The translations under genes were made by a program, and so were the position numbers. Positions 50,838-60,064 of a DNA stretch of 64,000 nt are shown piece after piece. This DNA is from Streptomyces sp. 378. Lineage in GTDB: Bacteria > Actinomycetota > Actinomycetes > Streptomycetales > Streptomycetaceae. Under the pieces are notes generated by a model. The model worked only from the letters and a program-made list of their open reading frames with translations, ran no database searches and was not told the DNA's origin. Each line of letters opens with the position of its first letter. Positions within the stretch are counted from its first letter, which is position 1. The stretch lies in the NCBI RefSeq assembly GCF_030124145.1, contig NZ_JASKMS010000017.1, positions 62,001-126,000 of the forward strand. The letters run 5' to 3'.

Positions 50838-52306
50838 GACGTCCGGCACCTCTCCACGAACCGACGGGCGACACCGGGCTCGGACGCCCAGTGCGTGTGC
50901 AGATAGCTCGCGTGCACACCGCGCTGTACGAAACCTTCGACCCGCGGCCGGGGGCCGCGGACCCCCCAGGCGGGCTCCGTCCCCGAGCCGGGCTCCACCA
51001 CGGTCCGGTGGAACTCGTGCCCCCGCATCCGGGTCCCGGCCGCCGCGAGCACACTGTCACCCACGGCCACGGCGTCCCGGTAGCCCAGGGTGAGCCGCTC
51101 GGTCATCCGCGCCTCGGCGTCCAGCACCCCGCACATCGGCAGCCCGTCCAGCTCCCGGCACAGGTACAGCAGCCCCGCGCACTCGGCGGCGACGGGAGCG
51201 CCGCTTCCCGCCAGCTCGCCTACGGCCTTGCGCAGGGGTTCGTTGGCGGACAGCTCCGAGGCGTACACCTCGGGGAACCCGCCCCCGATCACCAACCCTG
51301 CGGTCCCCTCGGGCAGTTCCTCGTCCCGCAGCGGATCGAAGACGACGACCTCCGCCCCGGCGGCGGTGAGCAGCTCGGTGTGCTCGGCGTAGGAGAAGGT
51401 GAACGCCGGACCGCCGGCAACGGCGACGACGGGCGCGCTCTGCTCGTCCGAGTGTGTCGGGCCGGCGTGGGCCGCTCGCCTTTCGTCCTCCCGCGTCGGG
51501 CCGGCGGGGGTCTCCGGCCTCACGTCCGACCGTGTCGGGTGGTGGGCGGGCGAGGCGGGCGAGGCGGGCGAGGCGGGGGTCCAGGGGGCGAAGCCCCCTG
51601 GTACGGCTCCGGCCGCACGTGCCAGGGCTTCCAACGCCCCCAGGTCACAACCGTCCACGACCTGCGCGGCCATCGCAGCAACGGCCTCGGCCGCCGCACC
51701 CTGCCGTTCGGCTACAGGGACCAGACCGAGATGCCGAGAAGGCGTGGACACCTGCGCAGCCCGCCGCAAGGCGCCCAGCACCGGCACCCCGGCCTGCTCC
51801 AGCGCCTCCCGCAGCAACTCCTCGTGCCGGTCCGAGGCGACCTTGTTCAGGATCACGCCCCCGACCCGCACCTCCGGGTCCCAGGACGCGAACCCGTGCA
51901 CCAGCGCCGCCACCGACCGCGACTGCGACGACGCGTCGACGACCAGCACCACCGGCGCCCGCAACAGCTTGGCGACATGAGCCGTCGAGGCGAGCTCACC
52001 CTCTCCGGCGGCCCCGTCGTACAGCCCCATCACGCCCTCGACGACCGCGATGTCACACCCCCGCGCACCGTGCAGGAACAGCGGCCCGACCAGCTCGGGC
52101 CCGCACAGGTACGCGTCGAGGTTCCGTCCCACCCGCCCGGTCGCGAGCGCGTGGTACCCGGGGTCGATGTAGTCCGGCCCGACCTTGTGCGGGGACACGA
52201 CGAGCCCCCGCGCGGCGAACGCGGCCATCAACCCCGTGGCGACGGTGGTCTTGCCGCTGCCCGAGGAGGGCGCGGCGATGACCAGCCGAGGGACGGAAGC
52301 ACTCAC
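50834..52306 (-). CDS. cobB: Cobyrinic / hydrogenobyrinic acid a,c-diamide synthase with repeat-bearing linker
   Basis: A 490-residue amidotransferase. Residues 1-230 are the ATP-dependent domain (P-loop SSGSGKTT, HKVGPDYIDPGYH, VVEGVMGLYDG); residues 295-490 the glutaminase (AECAGLLYL catalytic Cys, HEFHRT). Between them, 235-290, lies an unusual Pro/Ala/Ser stretch: a hairpin-encoded GGFAPW, three SPA steps, and 13-residue repeats beginning HPTRSD, GPTRED, GPTHSD. GTG 52306 overlaps the cobO stop; GTG 52309 is equally close. Confidence 0.94.
   Translation of the reverse strand: MSASVPRLVIAAPSSGSGKTTVATGLMAAFAARGLVVSPHKVGPDYIDPGYHALATGRVGRNLDAYLCGPELVGPLFLHGARGCDIAVVEGVMGLYDGAAGEGELASTAHVAKLLRAPVVLVVDASSQSRSVAALVHGFASWDPEVRVGGVILNKVASDRHEELLREALEQAGVPVLGALRRAAQVSTPSRHLGLVPVAERQGAAAEAVAAMAAQVVDGCDLGALEALARAAGAVPGGFAPWTPASPASPASPAHHPTRSDVRPETPAGPTREDERRAAHAGPTHSDEQSAPVVAVAGGPAFTFSYAEHTELLTAAGAEVVVFDPLRDEELPEGTAGLVIGGGFPEVYASELSANEPLRKAVGELAGSGAPVAAECAGLLYLCRELDGLPMCGVLDAEARMTERLTLGYRDAVAVGDSVLAAAGTRMRGHEFHRTVVEPGSGTEPAWGVRGPRPRVEGFVQRGVHASYLHTHWASEPGVARRFVERCRTS
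51581..51601. repeat. REP-like palindrome inside cobB
   Basis: CCAGGGGGC (51581-51589) and GCCCCCTGG (51593-51601) pair over GAA, giving a tight tetraloop hairpin. It is followed on the left by repeated CGAGGCGGG. Sequences of the form CCAGGGGGCTTCGCCCCCTGG are, from memory, widespread intergenic terminator-like elements in Streptomyces; here one is read through as part of the CobB linker. Confidence 0.6.
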
Positions 52307-52902
52307 CACTCGATGCCCCTCTGGCCCTTCTGGCCCGCGTCCATCGGATGCTTGACCTTGGACATGTCGGTCACGAGATCGGCGAAGTCCACGAGCTTGC
52401 CCGGCGCGTTCCGCCCGGTGATGACGACATGCTGCGTCCCCGGCCGGTCCCGCAGCACGGAGATCACCTCGTCCGTGTCCACCCAGCCCCAGTGCATCGG
52501 GTAGGCGAACTCGTCCAGCACGTACAGCCGGTACGTCTCGGCGGCCAGGTCACGCTTGACCTGCTCCCAGCCCTCCCGGGCCTTGTCCTCGTTGTCCATC
52601 TGGGCATCGCGCTGCACCCAGGACCAGCCCTCGCCCATCTTGTGCCAGTCGACGGACCCGCCCTCGCCGGAGGCGCCGAGCACCCGCAGCGCGTTCTCCT
52701 CGCCGACCTTCCACTTCGCCGACTTGACGAACTGGAACACCCCGATCGGCCACCCCTGGTTCCAGGCCCGCAGCGCGAGCCCGAAGGCGGCGGTGGACTT
52801 GCCCTTGCCGACGCCCGTATGCACGACGACCAGCGGACGGTTCCGGCGCTGCCGTGTCGTCAGCCCGTCGTCCGGCACCACACTCGGCTGTCCCTGCGGC
52901 AT
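52303..52902 (-). CDS. cobO: Cob(I)yrinic acid a,c-diamide adenosyltransferase
   Basis: A 199-residue ATP:corrinoid adenosyltransferase of the BtuR/CobO type. P-loop HTGVGKGKSTAAFG near residue 30, VFQFVKSAKWKVGEENAL, YVLDEFAYPMHWGWVD and VVITGRNAPGKLVDFADLV. Its ATG shares one base with the stop of the chelatase gene (TAATG) and its stop overlaps cobB. Confidence 0.96.
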   Translation of the reverse strand: MPQGQPSVVPDDGLTTRQRRNRPLVVVHTGVGKGKSTAAFGLALRAWNQGWPIGVFQFVKSAKWKVGEENALRVLGASGEGGSVDWHKMGEGWSWVQRDAQMDNEDKAREGWEQVKRDLAAETYRLYVLDEFAYPMHWGWVDTDEVISVLRDRPGTQHVVITGRNAPGKLVDFADLVTDMSKVKHPMDAGQKGQRGIEW

Positions 52903-54905
52903 TACGCGGCCCTCCTCTGTACGTCCTTCACGAGCCCGGCGATGCTGTCCGCCCGCAGCTCGTCCAAGGTCACGGCCGTACCGCCCAGTTCACCCGCGAG
53001 CTGCCCGGCGAGTCCCAGCCGCACCGGCCCCGACTCGCAGTCCACGACCACCGAGGCGACCCCGTCGGCCGCGAACAGCCGGGCCGCGCGCCCGGCCAGG
53101 GCGACGGGCTCCGGGCCACCGGTGGCCCGCCCGTCCGTCACGACCACGACCAGCGGCCGCCGCGCGGGATCGCGCAGCCGCTCCACGCGCAGCACGTCGT
53201 GGGCGCGCAGCAGCCCGGCGGCGAGCGGTGTGCGCCCGCCGGTCGGCAGCGTCTCCAGGCGGGCCGCCGCGGCGTCCACCGACGAGGTCGGCGGCAGCGC
53301 GACGTCCGCGACCGAGCCGCGGAAGGTCACCAGGCCCACCTTGTCGCGCCGCTGGTAGGCGTCCAGCAGCAGCGACAGCACGGCGCCCTTCACCGCGCTC
53401 ATCCGCTGGCGTGCCGCCATCGAACCGGAGGCGTCCACGACGAACAGCACGAGATTGCCCTCGCGCCCTTCGCGGGCGGCCTGCCGCAGATCGTCCCGGC
53501 GCACGACCAGGCCCGGTCCGGAGCGTCCGCGTGCCCGCTGGTGGGGTGCCGCGGCCTGCACGGTCGCCGCCAGGTGCAGCTTGGTGAGCGCGCCCCGCGG
53601 TCGCCGGGCACCCGTCGTCCGCCCCTGCTCGGTCCGCGCCCGCGAACGCCGCCCGGCGGCCCCCTCGCCGATCCCGGGCACGCTCAGCACCTTCGTCCGG
53701 AACGGTTCGGAAGCCCGTACGGCCGACTGCTCACCGCCCCCCGAGGGCTGCGGCTGCCCGTTCTCCCCGGCCTCGGGCCGGGCCCCGGTGTCGCCGTCGC
53801 CCTGCGGAGCGTCGTCGGGTTCCGGCTGTCCACCGCCCCCGCCCGGTCCGTCCGGCCCCGGGTCCGGGTCCGGGTCCGGATCGTCCTCGTCCGAGCCGCC
53901 GAACTCCTCCAGCGTCTCGTCCAGCTTGTCCTCGTCGAGCCCCGGCGCGTCGAAGGGGTTGCGCCGCCGCCGGTGCGGCAGTGCGAGCAGCGCCGCCTGC
54001 CGGACGTCCTCGGCGAGCACCTCCGTGCGCCCGGCCCAGGCCGCCAGCGCGGTGGCGGTGCGCGCCATCACGATGTCCGCGCGCATGCCGTCCACCTCGA
54101 AGGCCGCGCAGGTCGCCGCGATCTGCCGCAGCGCACCGTCGCCCAGCCGCACGGACGGCAGCAGCTCCCGCGCCGCGATGATCCGCGCCCGTACGGCGGC
54201 CTCCTCCTCGGCCCAGCGCGCGGCGAATCCGCCGGGGTCGTCGTCGTAGGCCAGGCGCCGCCGCACGACCTGCACCCGCTGGTCCGGCTCCCGCGAGGCC
54301 GCGACCTCCACGGTCAGCCCGAACCGGTCGAGCAACTGCGGCCGCAGCTCGCCCTCTTCGGGGTTCATGGTGCCCACGAGCAGGAAGCGGGCGGCGTGCC
54401 GCACGGAGACGCCCTCGCGCTCCACGTAGGAGGCGCCCATCGCGGCGGCGTCCAGCAGCAGGTCGACCAGGTGGTCGTGGAGGAGGTTGACCTCGTCGAC
54501 GTAGAGGATCCCGCGGTGCGCGTCGGCGAGCAGGCCCGGCTCGAAGGCCTTCACACCCTCGGACAGGGCCCGCTCGATGTCCAGCGCGCCGACCAGCCGG
54601 TCCTCGGAGGCGCCGACGGGCAGCTCGACCATCCGGGCGGGCCGCTCGACGCCGGTGCCGGCCTCGTGCGGCCCGTCCGGGCACGCCGGGTCGGGGGAGG
54701 CGGGATCGCACGAGAAACGGCATCCCGGGACGACCGGGACCGCCGGCAGCAGCGCCGCCAGCGCCCGCACCGCGGTCGACTTGGCCGTGCCCTTCTCACC
54801 GCGCACCAGCACACCGCCGACCGCCGGTGAGACCGCGTTCAGCAGCAGCGCGAGCCGCAGGTCGTCCTGGCCCACGACGGCCGTGAACGGAAAGGGGGTG
54901 CTCAC
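52902..54905 (-). CDS. Magnesium-chelatase-like AAA/VWA subunit (BchI-BchD fusion) of cobaltochelatase
   Basis: A 667-residue fusion. Residues 1-320 are the AAA+ part (FTAVVGQDDLRLALLLNA, Walker A GEKGTAKST near residue 38, Walker B ILYVDEVNLL), 330-440 an acidic Asp/Pro/Gly-rich linker (DEDDPDPDPDPGPDG), and 490-667 the VWA domain with MIDAS VDASGSM. It supplies ATP-driven work to CobN as ChlI/ChlD do, replacing CobS/CobT. GTG at 54905 overlaps the cobN stop. Calling it a cobaltochelatase subunit rests on operon position. Confidence 0.9.
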   Translation of the reverse strand: MSTPFPFTAVVGQDDLRLALLLNAVSPAVGGVLVRGEKGTAKSTAVRALAALLPAVPVVPGCRFSCDPASPDPACPDGPHEAGTGVERPARMVELPVGASEDRLVGALDIERALSEGVKAFEPGLLADAHRGILYVDEVNLLHDHLVDLLLDAAAMGASYVEREGVSVRHAARFLLVGTMNPEEGELRPQLLDRFGLTVEVAASREPDQRVQVVRRRLAYDDDPGGFAARWAEEEAAVRARIIAARELLPSVRLGDGALRQIAATCAAFEVDGMRADIVMARTATALAAWAGRTEVLAEDVRQAALLALPHRRRRNPFDAPGLDEDKLDETLEEFGGSDEDDPDPDPDPGPDGPGGGGGQPEPDDAPQGDGDTGARPEAGENGQPQPSGGGEQSAVRASEPFRTKVLSVPGIGEGAAGRRSRARTEQGRTTGARRPRGALTKLHLAATVQAAAPHQRARGRSGPGLVVRRDDLRQAAREGREGNLVLFVVDASGSMAARQRMSAVKGAVLSLLLDAYQRRDKVGLVTFRGSVADVALPPTSSVDAAAARLETLPTGGRTPLAAGLLRAHDVLRVERLRDPARRPLVVVVTDGRATGGPEPVALAGRAARLFAADGVASVVVDCESGPVRLGLAGQLAGELGGTAVTLDELRADSIAGLVKDVQRRAA

Positions 54906-57900
54906 TTGTCGTCGCCCTCCAAGTCGCCTTCGAGTTCCAGGTAGGTGGCCCGCAGCCGCTCCAGCGTCTCCGCGTCCGGCTCGGCCCACAGTCCGCGCTC
55001 GGCCGCCTCCAGCAACCGCTCGGTGATGCCGCGCAGCGCCCACGGGTTGGACTTCTTCATGAAGTCCCGGTTCTCCGGGTCGAAGACGTACTCGGCGCTG
55101 AGCTTCTCGTACATCCAGTCGTCCACGACCCCGGCCGTGGCGTCGTACCCGAACAGGTAGTCCACGGTGGCCGCCATCTCGAAGGCGCCCTTGTAGCCGT
55201 GCCGCCGCATCGCCGCCATCCAGCGCGGGTTGACCACCCGGGCGCGGAAGACGCGGTGCGTCTCCTCACCGAGCGTGCGGGTCTTCACCTGGTCCGGGGT
55301 GGCCGAGTCACCGACGTACGCCTCGGGGCTCGTCCCCGTCAGGTGCCGCACCATGGCGACCATGCCGCCGTGGTACTGGAAGTAGTCGTCGGCGTCGACC
55401 AGGTCGTGCTCGCGGGTGTCGACGTTCTTCGCTGCCACGGCGATCCGCTTGAACGCCGTCTCCATGTCCCCGCGCGCGGCCCGGCCGTCGAGCCCTCGCC
55501 CGTAGGCGTAACCGCCCCACACCGCGTACACCTCGGCGAGGTCCGCGTCGGAGCGCCAGTTGCGGGCGTCGATCAGCGGCAGCAGACCGGCCCCGTACGC
55601 CCCCGGCTTGGAGCCGAAGATACGGGCGGTGGCCCGCCGGCGGTCCCCGTGCTCGGCGGTGTCCTGGTCGGCGTGCGCCCGGACGTGGTTGGACTCGGCC
55701 GGTTCGTCCAGGTCGGCGACCGTGCGCACGGCGTCGTCGATCAGCCCCACCACGTGCGGGAACGCATCCCGGAAGAAGCCCGAGATGCGGACCGTGACGT
55801 CGATGCGCGGCCGGCCGAGCTCGGCCAGGGGGATCACCTCGAACCCGGTCACGCGCCGCGAGGCGTCGTCCCACACCGGCCGGCAGCCCAGCAGCGCCAG
55901 GATCTCGGCGATGTCGTCGCCCTGGGTGCGCATGGCCGAGGTGCCCCACACCGTCAGACCGACGGACGTCGGGTACTCGCCGGTGTCCTGCAGATACCGC
56001 TGCACCAGCGAGTCCGCGAGCGACTGCCCGACCTCCCAGCTCAGCCGGGACGGAATGGCCTTGGGGTCGACGGAGTAGAAGTTCCGGCCCGTCGGCAGGA
56101 CGTTGACGAGCCCGCGGGTCGGCGAACCGGACGGTCCGGCCGGCACGTAGCCGCCCTCCAGGGCCCGCAGGATGTGCCCGATCTCGTCGGTGGTCTTCTC
56201 CAGCCGCGGCACGACCTCGGCGCAGGCGAACTCCAGCACGGCGACGGCCTCGGGCAGTTCGGCGCCGAGGACCTCCCGGATCAGCGGCGCGCTCTCGGCG
56301 ACGGCCCAGCCGCGCTCCTCCATGCCCTCCGCGATCCGCCGGCACAGCTGCTCCAGCAGGTCGATCGCGTCGGCGGCGCTGCGGGCCGGGCCGTCCACCA
56401 GGTCCGTCAGCTCCACGGGCGCCTTCACCGCAGCGCCCGGCTCGGCCAGCAGTTCCTTCTCCACCAGACCGAAGTGCCGCGCCAGCGAGGCCCTGAGCCC
56501 CGGCAGCGCGTTGGCCTGCCCACCCCACACCTGCGAGGCGCGCAGCACGGCCAGCACGAGGTTGACGCGCGGCTCACCGACCGGCCCGCCGCCCAGGATG
56601 TGCAGGCCGTCGCGGATCTGCACGTCCTTGATCTCGCACAGATAGCCGTCGATGTGCATGACGAACTCGTCGAACGCCTCGTCGTCCGGCTGCTCGTCGA
56701 CGTGCAGGTCGTGGTGGAGTTCGGCCGCCTTGACCAGCGTCCAGATCTGGGCGCGTACGGTCGGGGCCTTCGTCGGGTCCAGGTCCGACACGAGCGCGTA
56801 CTCGTCGAGGAGCTGCTCCAGCTTGGCCAGGTCGCCGTAGGTGTCGGCGCGGGCCATCGGCGGCACGAGGTGGTCCACGACCGTGGCGTGCCCGCGCCGC
56901 TTGGCCTGGGTGCCCTCGCCCGGGTCGTTGACGATGAACGGGTAGATCAGCGGCAGGTCTCCGAGGACCGCGTCCGGGGCACAGCCCCCGCCGAGCCCGA
57001 GGCCCTTGCCGGGCAGCCACTCCATGGTGCCGTGCTTGCCCATGTGGACGATGGCGTCGGCACCGAAACTGTTCTCCAGCCACCGGTAGGCCGCCAGGTA
57101 GTGGTGGGACGGCGGCATGTCCGGGTCGTGGTAGATCGCGATCGGGTTCTCGCCGAAACCGCGCGGCGGCTGGATCATCACGACGACGTTCCCGAACTGC
57201 AGGGACGCCAGCACGATGTCGTCCCCGTCGACGTAGAGACTGCCCGGCGGCTCACCCCAGGCCTCGGTCATGGCGTCCTTCAGCTCCGGGTCGAGCTTCT
57301 CGAACCACGTCCGGTAGTCGGCCAGCGGCACCCGCGCGGGCGCGGCGGCCAGCTGCTCCTCCGTCAGCCACTCCACGTCGTGGCCGCCGGCGTTGATGAG
57401 CCGGTGGATCAGCTCGTCACCCTCCGCCGGGTGCCCCTCGACGAGATACCCGGCGTCACGCAGCGCGTCCAGCACCCGCACCGCCGAGGCCGGGGTGTCG
57501 AGTCCGACCGCGTTGCCGACCCGGGAGTGCTTGGTCGGGTACGCGGTGAAGACCAGCGCCAGCTTCTTCTCGGCGTTCTCCCTGTGCCGCAGTCGCGCGT
57601 GCCGTACGGCGATGCCGGCGACGCGCGCGGCCCGCTCCGGGTCGGCGACGTACACGGGCACGTCGTCCGGGCCCTGCTCCTTGAAGGAGAACGGCACGGT
57701 GATCAGCCGCCCGTCGAACTCCGGGATCGCCACCTGCATCGCGGCGTCCATGGGGGAGAGGGCGGCGTCCGACTCCGCCCAGGCCTGCCGCGAGGACGTC
57801 AGACAGAGGCCCTGCAGCACGGGGATGTTCAGCTCGGCGAGGGCGCCGATGTCCCAGGCCTCCTCGTCACCGCCGGCCGAGGCCTGCGAGGCATGGGTGC

Positions 57901-58558
57901 CGCCGGCGGCGAGCACGGTCGCGACCAGGGTGTCCGCCCGCCCGAGGATCTCGTACAGCCCCGGGTCCGCGCCGCGCAGCGAACCGCAGTACACGGGCAG
58001 CGCGTTGGCGCCCCGCGCCTCGATCGCGTCGCACAGGGTGTCGACGAAGGCGGTGTTGCCGCTCAGGTGGTGCGCCCGGTAGAAGAGCACGCCGACGGTC
58101 GGCCGGCCCTCCACCCGGGAGCGCTCGCCGTGCACGCCGTACTCCGGCATCTTGCGCGGCTCGACGAACCCCTCGCCCGTCAGCAGCACGGTGTCCGAGA
58201 GGAACCGGGCGAGTTCGGTGAGGTTGTCCGGCCCGCCCTCCACGAGGTACTTCAGCGCCTCGGCCACGACACCGGCCGGGACGGACGACTCGGCCATCAA
58301 CTCCGCGTCCGGCACGGCCTCCCCGCCCAGCAGCACGGTGGGGATGCCGGAGGCCTTCAGGGCGGCGAGCCCGTCCTCCCAGGCCCGCTTGCCGCCGAGC
58401 AGCCGGACGACGGCGATGCCGGCGCCGTCCAGCAGGGCCGGAAGCTCCTCCCGGACGTCCACGCGGGTGGGGTTGCCGATCCGGTAGTCGGCACCGGAGG
58501 CGGCCCGGGCCGCCAGCAGGTCCGTGTCGGCGGTCGACAACAACAACACTGTGCTCAT
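54902..58558 (-). CDS. cobN: Cobaltochelatase large subunit
   Basis: A 1218-residue CobN of normal size. Hallmarks: VLLLSTADTDLLAAR start, GVLFYRAHHLSGNTAFVD, HMGKHGTMEWLPGKGLGL in the centre, VVMIQPPRGFGENP, LPTGRNFYSVDPKAIPS, and the closing NPWALRGITERLLEAAERGLW. It inserts Co2+ into hydrogenobyrinic acid a,c-diamide in the oxygen-dependent route. Overlaps cobQ and the AAA/VWA gene by 4 nt each. The frame extends far upstream but only across cobQ. Confidence 0.97.
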   Translation of the reverse strand: MSTVLLLSTADTDLLAARAASGADYRIGNPTRVDVREELPALLDGAGIAVVRLLGGKRAWEDGLAALKASGIPTVLLGGEAVPDAELMAESSVPAGVVAEALKYLVEGGPDNLTELARFLSDTVLLTGEGFVEPRKMPEYGVHGERSRVEGRPTVGVLFYRAHHLSGNTAFVDTLCDAIEARGANALPVYCGSLRGADPGLYEILGRADTLVATVLAAGGTHASQASAGGDEEAWDIGALAELNIPVLQGLCLTSSRQAWAESDAALSPMDAAMQVAIPEFDGRLITVPFSFKEQGPDDVPVYVADPERAARVAGIAVRHARLRHRENAEKKLALVFTAYPTKHSRVGNAVGLDTPASAVRVLDALRDAGYLVEGHPAEGDELIHRLINAGGHDVEWLTEEQLAAAPARVPLADYRTWFEKLDPELKDAMTEAWGEPPGSLYVDGDDIVLASLQFGNVVVMIQPPRGFGENPIAIYHDPDMPPSHHYLAAYRWLENSFGADAIVHMGKHGTMEWLPGKGLGLGGGCAPDAVLGDLPLIYPFIVNDPGEGTQAKRRGHATVVDHLVPPMARADTYGDLAKLEQLLDEYALVSDLDPTKAPTVRAQIWTLVKAAELHHDLHVDEQPDDEAFDEFVMHIDGYLCEIKDVQIRDGLHILGGGPVGEPRVNLVLAVLRASQVWGGQANALPGLRASLARHFGLVEKELLAEPGAAVKAPVELTDLVDGPARSAADAIDLLEQLCRRIAEGMEERGWAVAESAPLIREVLGAELPEAVAVLEFACAEVVPRLEKTTDEIGHILRALEGGYVPAGPSGSPTRGLVNVLPTGRNFYSVDPKAIPSRLSWEVGQSLADSLVQRYLQDTGEYPTSVGLTVWGTSAMRTQGDDIAEILALLGCRPVWDDASRRVTGFEVIPLAELGRPRIDVTVRISGFFRDAFPHVVGLIDDAVRTVADLDEPAESNHVRAHADQDTAEHGDRRRATARIFGSKPGAYGAGLLPLIDARNWRSDADLAEVYAVWGGYAYGRGLDGRAARGDMETAFKRIAVAAKNVDTREHDLVDADDYFQYHGGMVAMVRHLTGTSPEAYVGDSATPDQVKTRTLGEETHRVFRARVVNPRWMAAMRRHGYKGAFEMAATVDYLFGYDATAGVVDDWMYEKLSAEYVFDPENRDFMKKSNPWALRGITERLLEAAERGLWAEPDAETLERLRATYLELEGDLEGDDK

Positions 58559-60063
58559 GCGGGCGCTCCCGGTGGAATGAAGGGCAGTCCTTGTGGCGCG
58601 CCGGACTCGATGAGCCGCCACAGCGCGTCCGTGTCCGCGTGCTGTTCGATCAGGTCGCCGAGCCGGTCGAGCTGCTCCTCGCGCAGCGCGGCGAACGAGG
58701 TGTCCGGCGCGGGCACGAAGCGGCGGCCCGCGGCGGCCGCCACCTCCCGCAGAAAGGCCCGCCGGAAACCGTCCGACTCCAGTGAGCCGTGCCAGTGGGT
58801 GCCCCAGGTCTGGCCGACCCGGCAGCCGTCCAGGAAGGGGATTCCTCCGGTGACGTCGGCGACGCCGTGATGGATCTCGTAGCCCTCCACCCGCTCGCCG
58901 AGGGCCTCGCCCGCCGGCCGGGTGAGGGTCTTCTCGCGGGCGAACCGCACCCGCACGGGCAGGATCCCGAGCCCGTCGACATGCCCCCGTCGGCTCTCGA
59001 CGTCGTCCTCGATGTGCTCGCCGAGGATCTGGAAACCGCCGCAGACGCCGAGGACGGGCCGCTGTTCGGCGGCCCTGCGGGCCAGCGCGTCGGCGAGGCC
59101 GCGCTCGCGCAGCCACTCCAGCGCGCGGACCGTCCCGCGGGTGCCGGGCACGATGACGAGGTCGGCGTCGGACAGTTCCTCCGGCCGGTCCACGAACCGC
59201 ACCACGACGCCCGGTTCGGCCGCCAGCGCGTCCACGTCGGTGAAGTTGGACATGAGCGGCACGGCGCAGACCGCGACGCGCAGCACGTCCTCGCCGACCG
59301 GCGGGGCGACGACGGACTCCCGCACCGCTCCCCGCAGGGAGACGCGCAGCCCGTCCTCCTCGTCGATCCCGAGCCCGTGCCGGAACGGCAGCACGCCGTA
59401 CGTACGCCGTCCGGTGAGGTCGCGCAGCATGTCCAGACCCGGCTCCAGCAGGGAGACGTCCCCGCGGAACTTGTTGACGAGGAACCCGGCGACACATGCC
59501 TGGTCCTCGGGCGACAGCAGCGCCACCGTCCCGAAGAACGAGGCGAACACCCCACCCCGGTCGATGTCGCCGACCACGAGCACGGGCAGCCCGGCGTTCC
59601 GGGCGATCCCCATGTTCACGATGTCCGTCCGCCGCAGGTTGATCTCGGCGGGAGAACCGGCACCCTCACAGATCACCGCGTCATACGTGCCCCGCAACTG
59701 CTCCAGGCAGTCCAGCACCGTCCCGAGCAGTCTCTGCTGCCGCCCGCCGTGGTACCCGCGCGCACTCATCTCCCCGACCGGCTTGCCCAGCAGCACGACC
59801 TGACTGCTCTGCTCACCCCCGGGCTTGAGCAGCACGGGATTCATCAGCGCGGTCGGCTCGACGCGGCAGGCCTGCGCCTGCATGGCCTGCGCCCGCCCGA
59901 TCTCGGCCCCCTCCTTCGTCACGAAGGAGTTCAGGGACATGTTCTGCGCCTTGAAGGGCGCGACCTTGACGCCCTGCCGCACCAGCCACCGGCAGATCCC
60001 GGCGGTCACGACGCTCTTGCCCGCGTCGGAGGTGGTACCGGCGACGAGAAGACCACCGCTCAC
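58555..60063 (-). CDS. cobQ: Cobyric acid synthase
   Basis: A 502-residue amidotransferase adding four amides. GTG at 60063 starts GGLLVAGTTSDAGKSVVTAG (P-loop). Further motifs: KAQNMSLNSFVT, GAGSPAEINLR, DIDRGGVFAS, the class I glutaminase VCGGFQILGE with catalytic Cys near 335 and THWHGSLE near 430. It begins 2 nt after cobD and ends in cobN. Confidence 0.96.
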   Translation of the reverse strand: MSGGLLVAGTTSDAGKSVVTAGICRWLVRQGVKVAPFKAQNMSLNSFVTKEGAEIGRAQAMQAQACRVEPTALMNPVLLKPGGEQSSQVVLLGKPVGEMSARGYHGGRQQRLLGTVLDCLEQLRGTYDAVICEGAGSPAEINLRRTDIVNMGIARNAGLPVLVVGDIDRGGVFASFFGTVALLSPEDQACVAGFLVNKFRGDVSLLEPGLDMLRDLTGRRTYGVLPFRHGLGIDEEDGLRVSLRGAVRESVVAPPVGEDVLRVAVCAVPLMSNFTDVDALAAEPGVVVRFVDRPEELSDADLVIVPGTRGTVRALEWLRERGLADALARRAAEQRPVLGVCGGFQILGEHIEDDVESRRGHVDGLGILPVRVRFAREKTLTRPAGEALGERVEGYEIHHGVADVTGGIPFLDGCRVGQTWGTHWHGSLESDGFRRAFLREVAAAAGRRFVPAPDTSFAALREEQLDRLGDLIEQHADTDALWRLIESGAPQGLPFIPPGAPA

Positions 60064-60064
60064 G

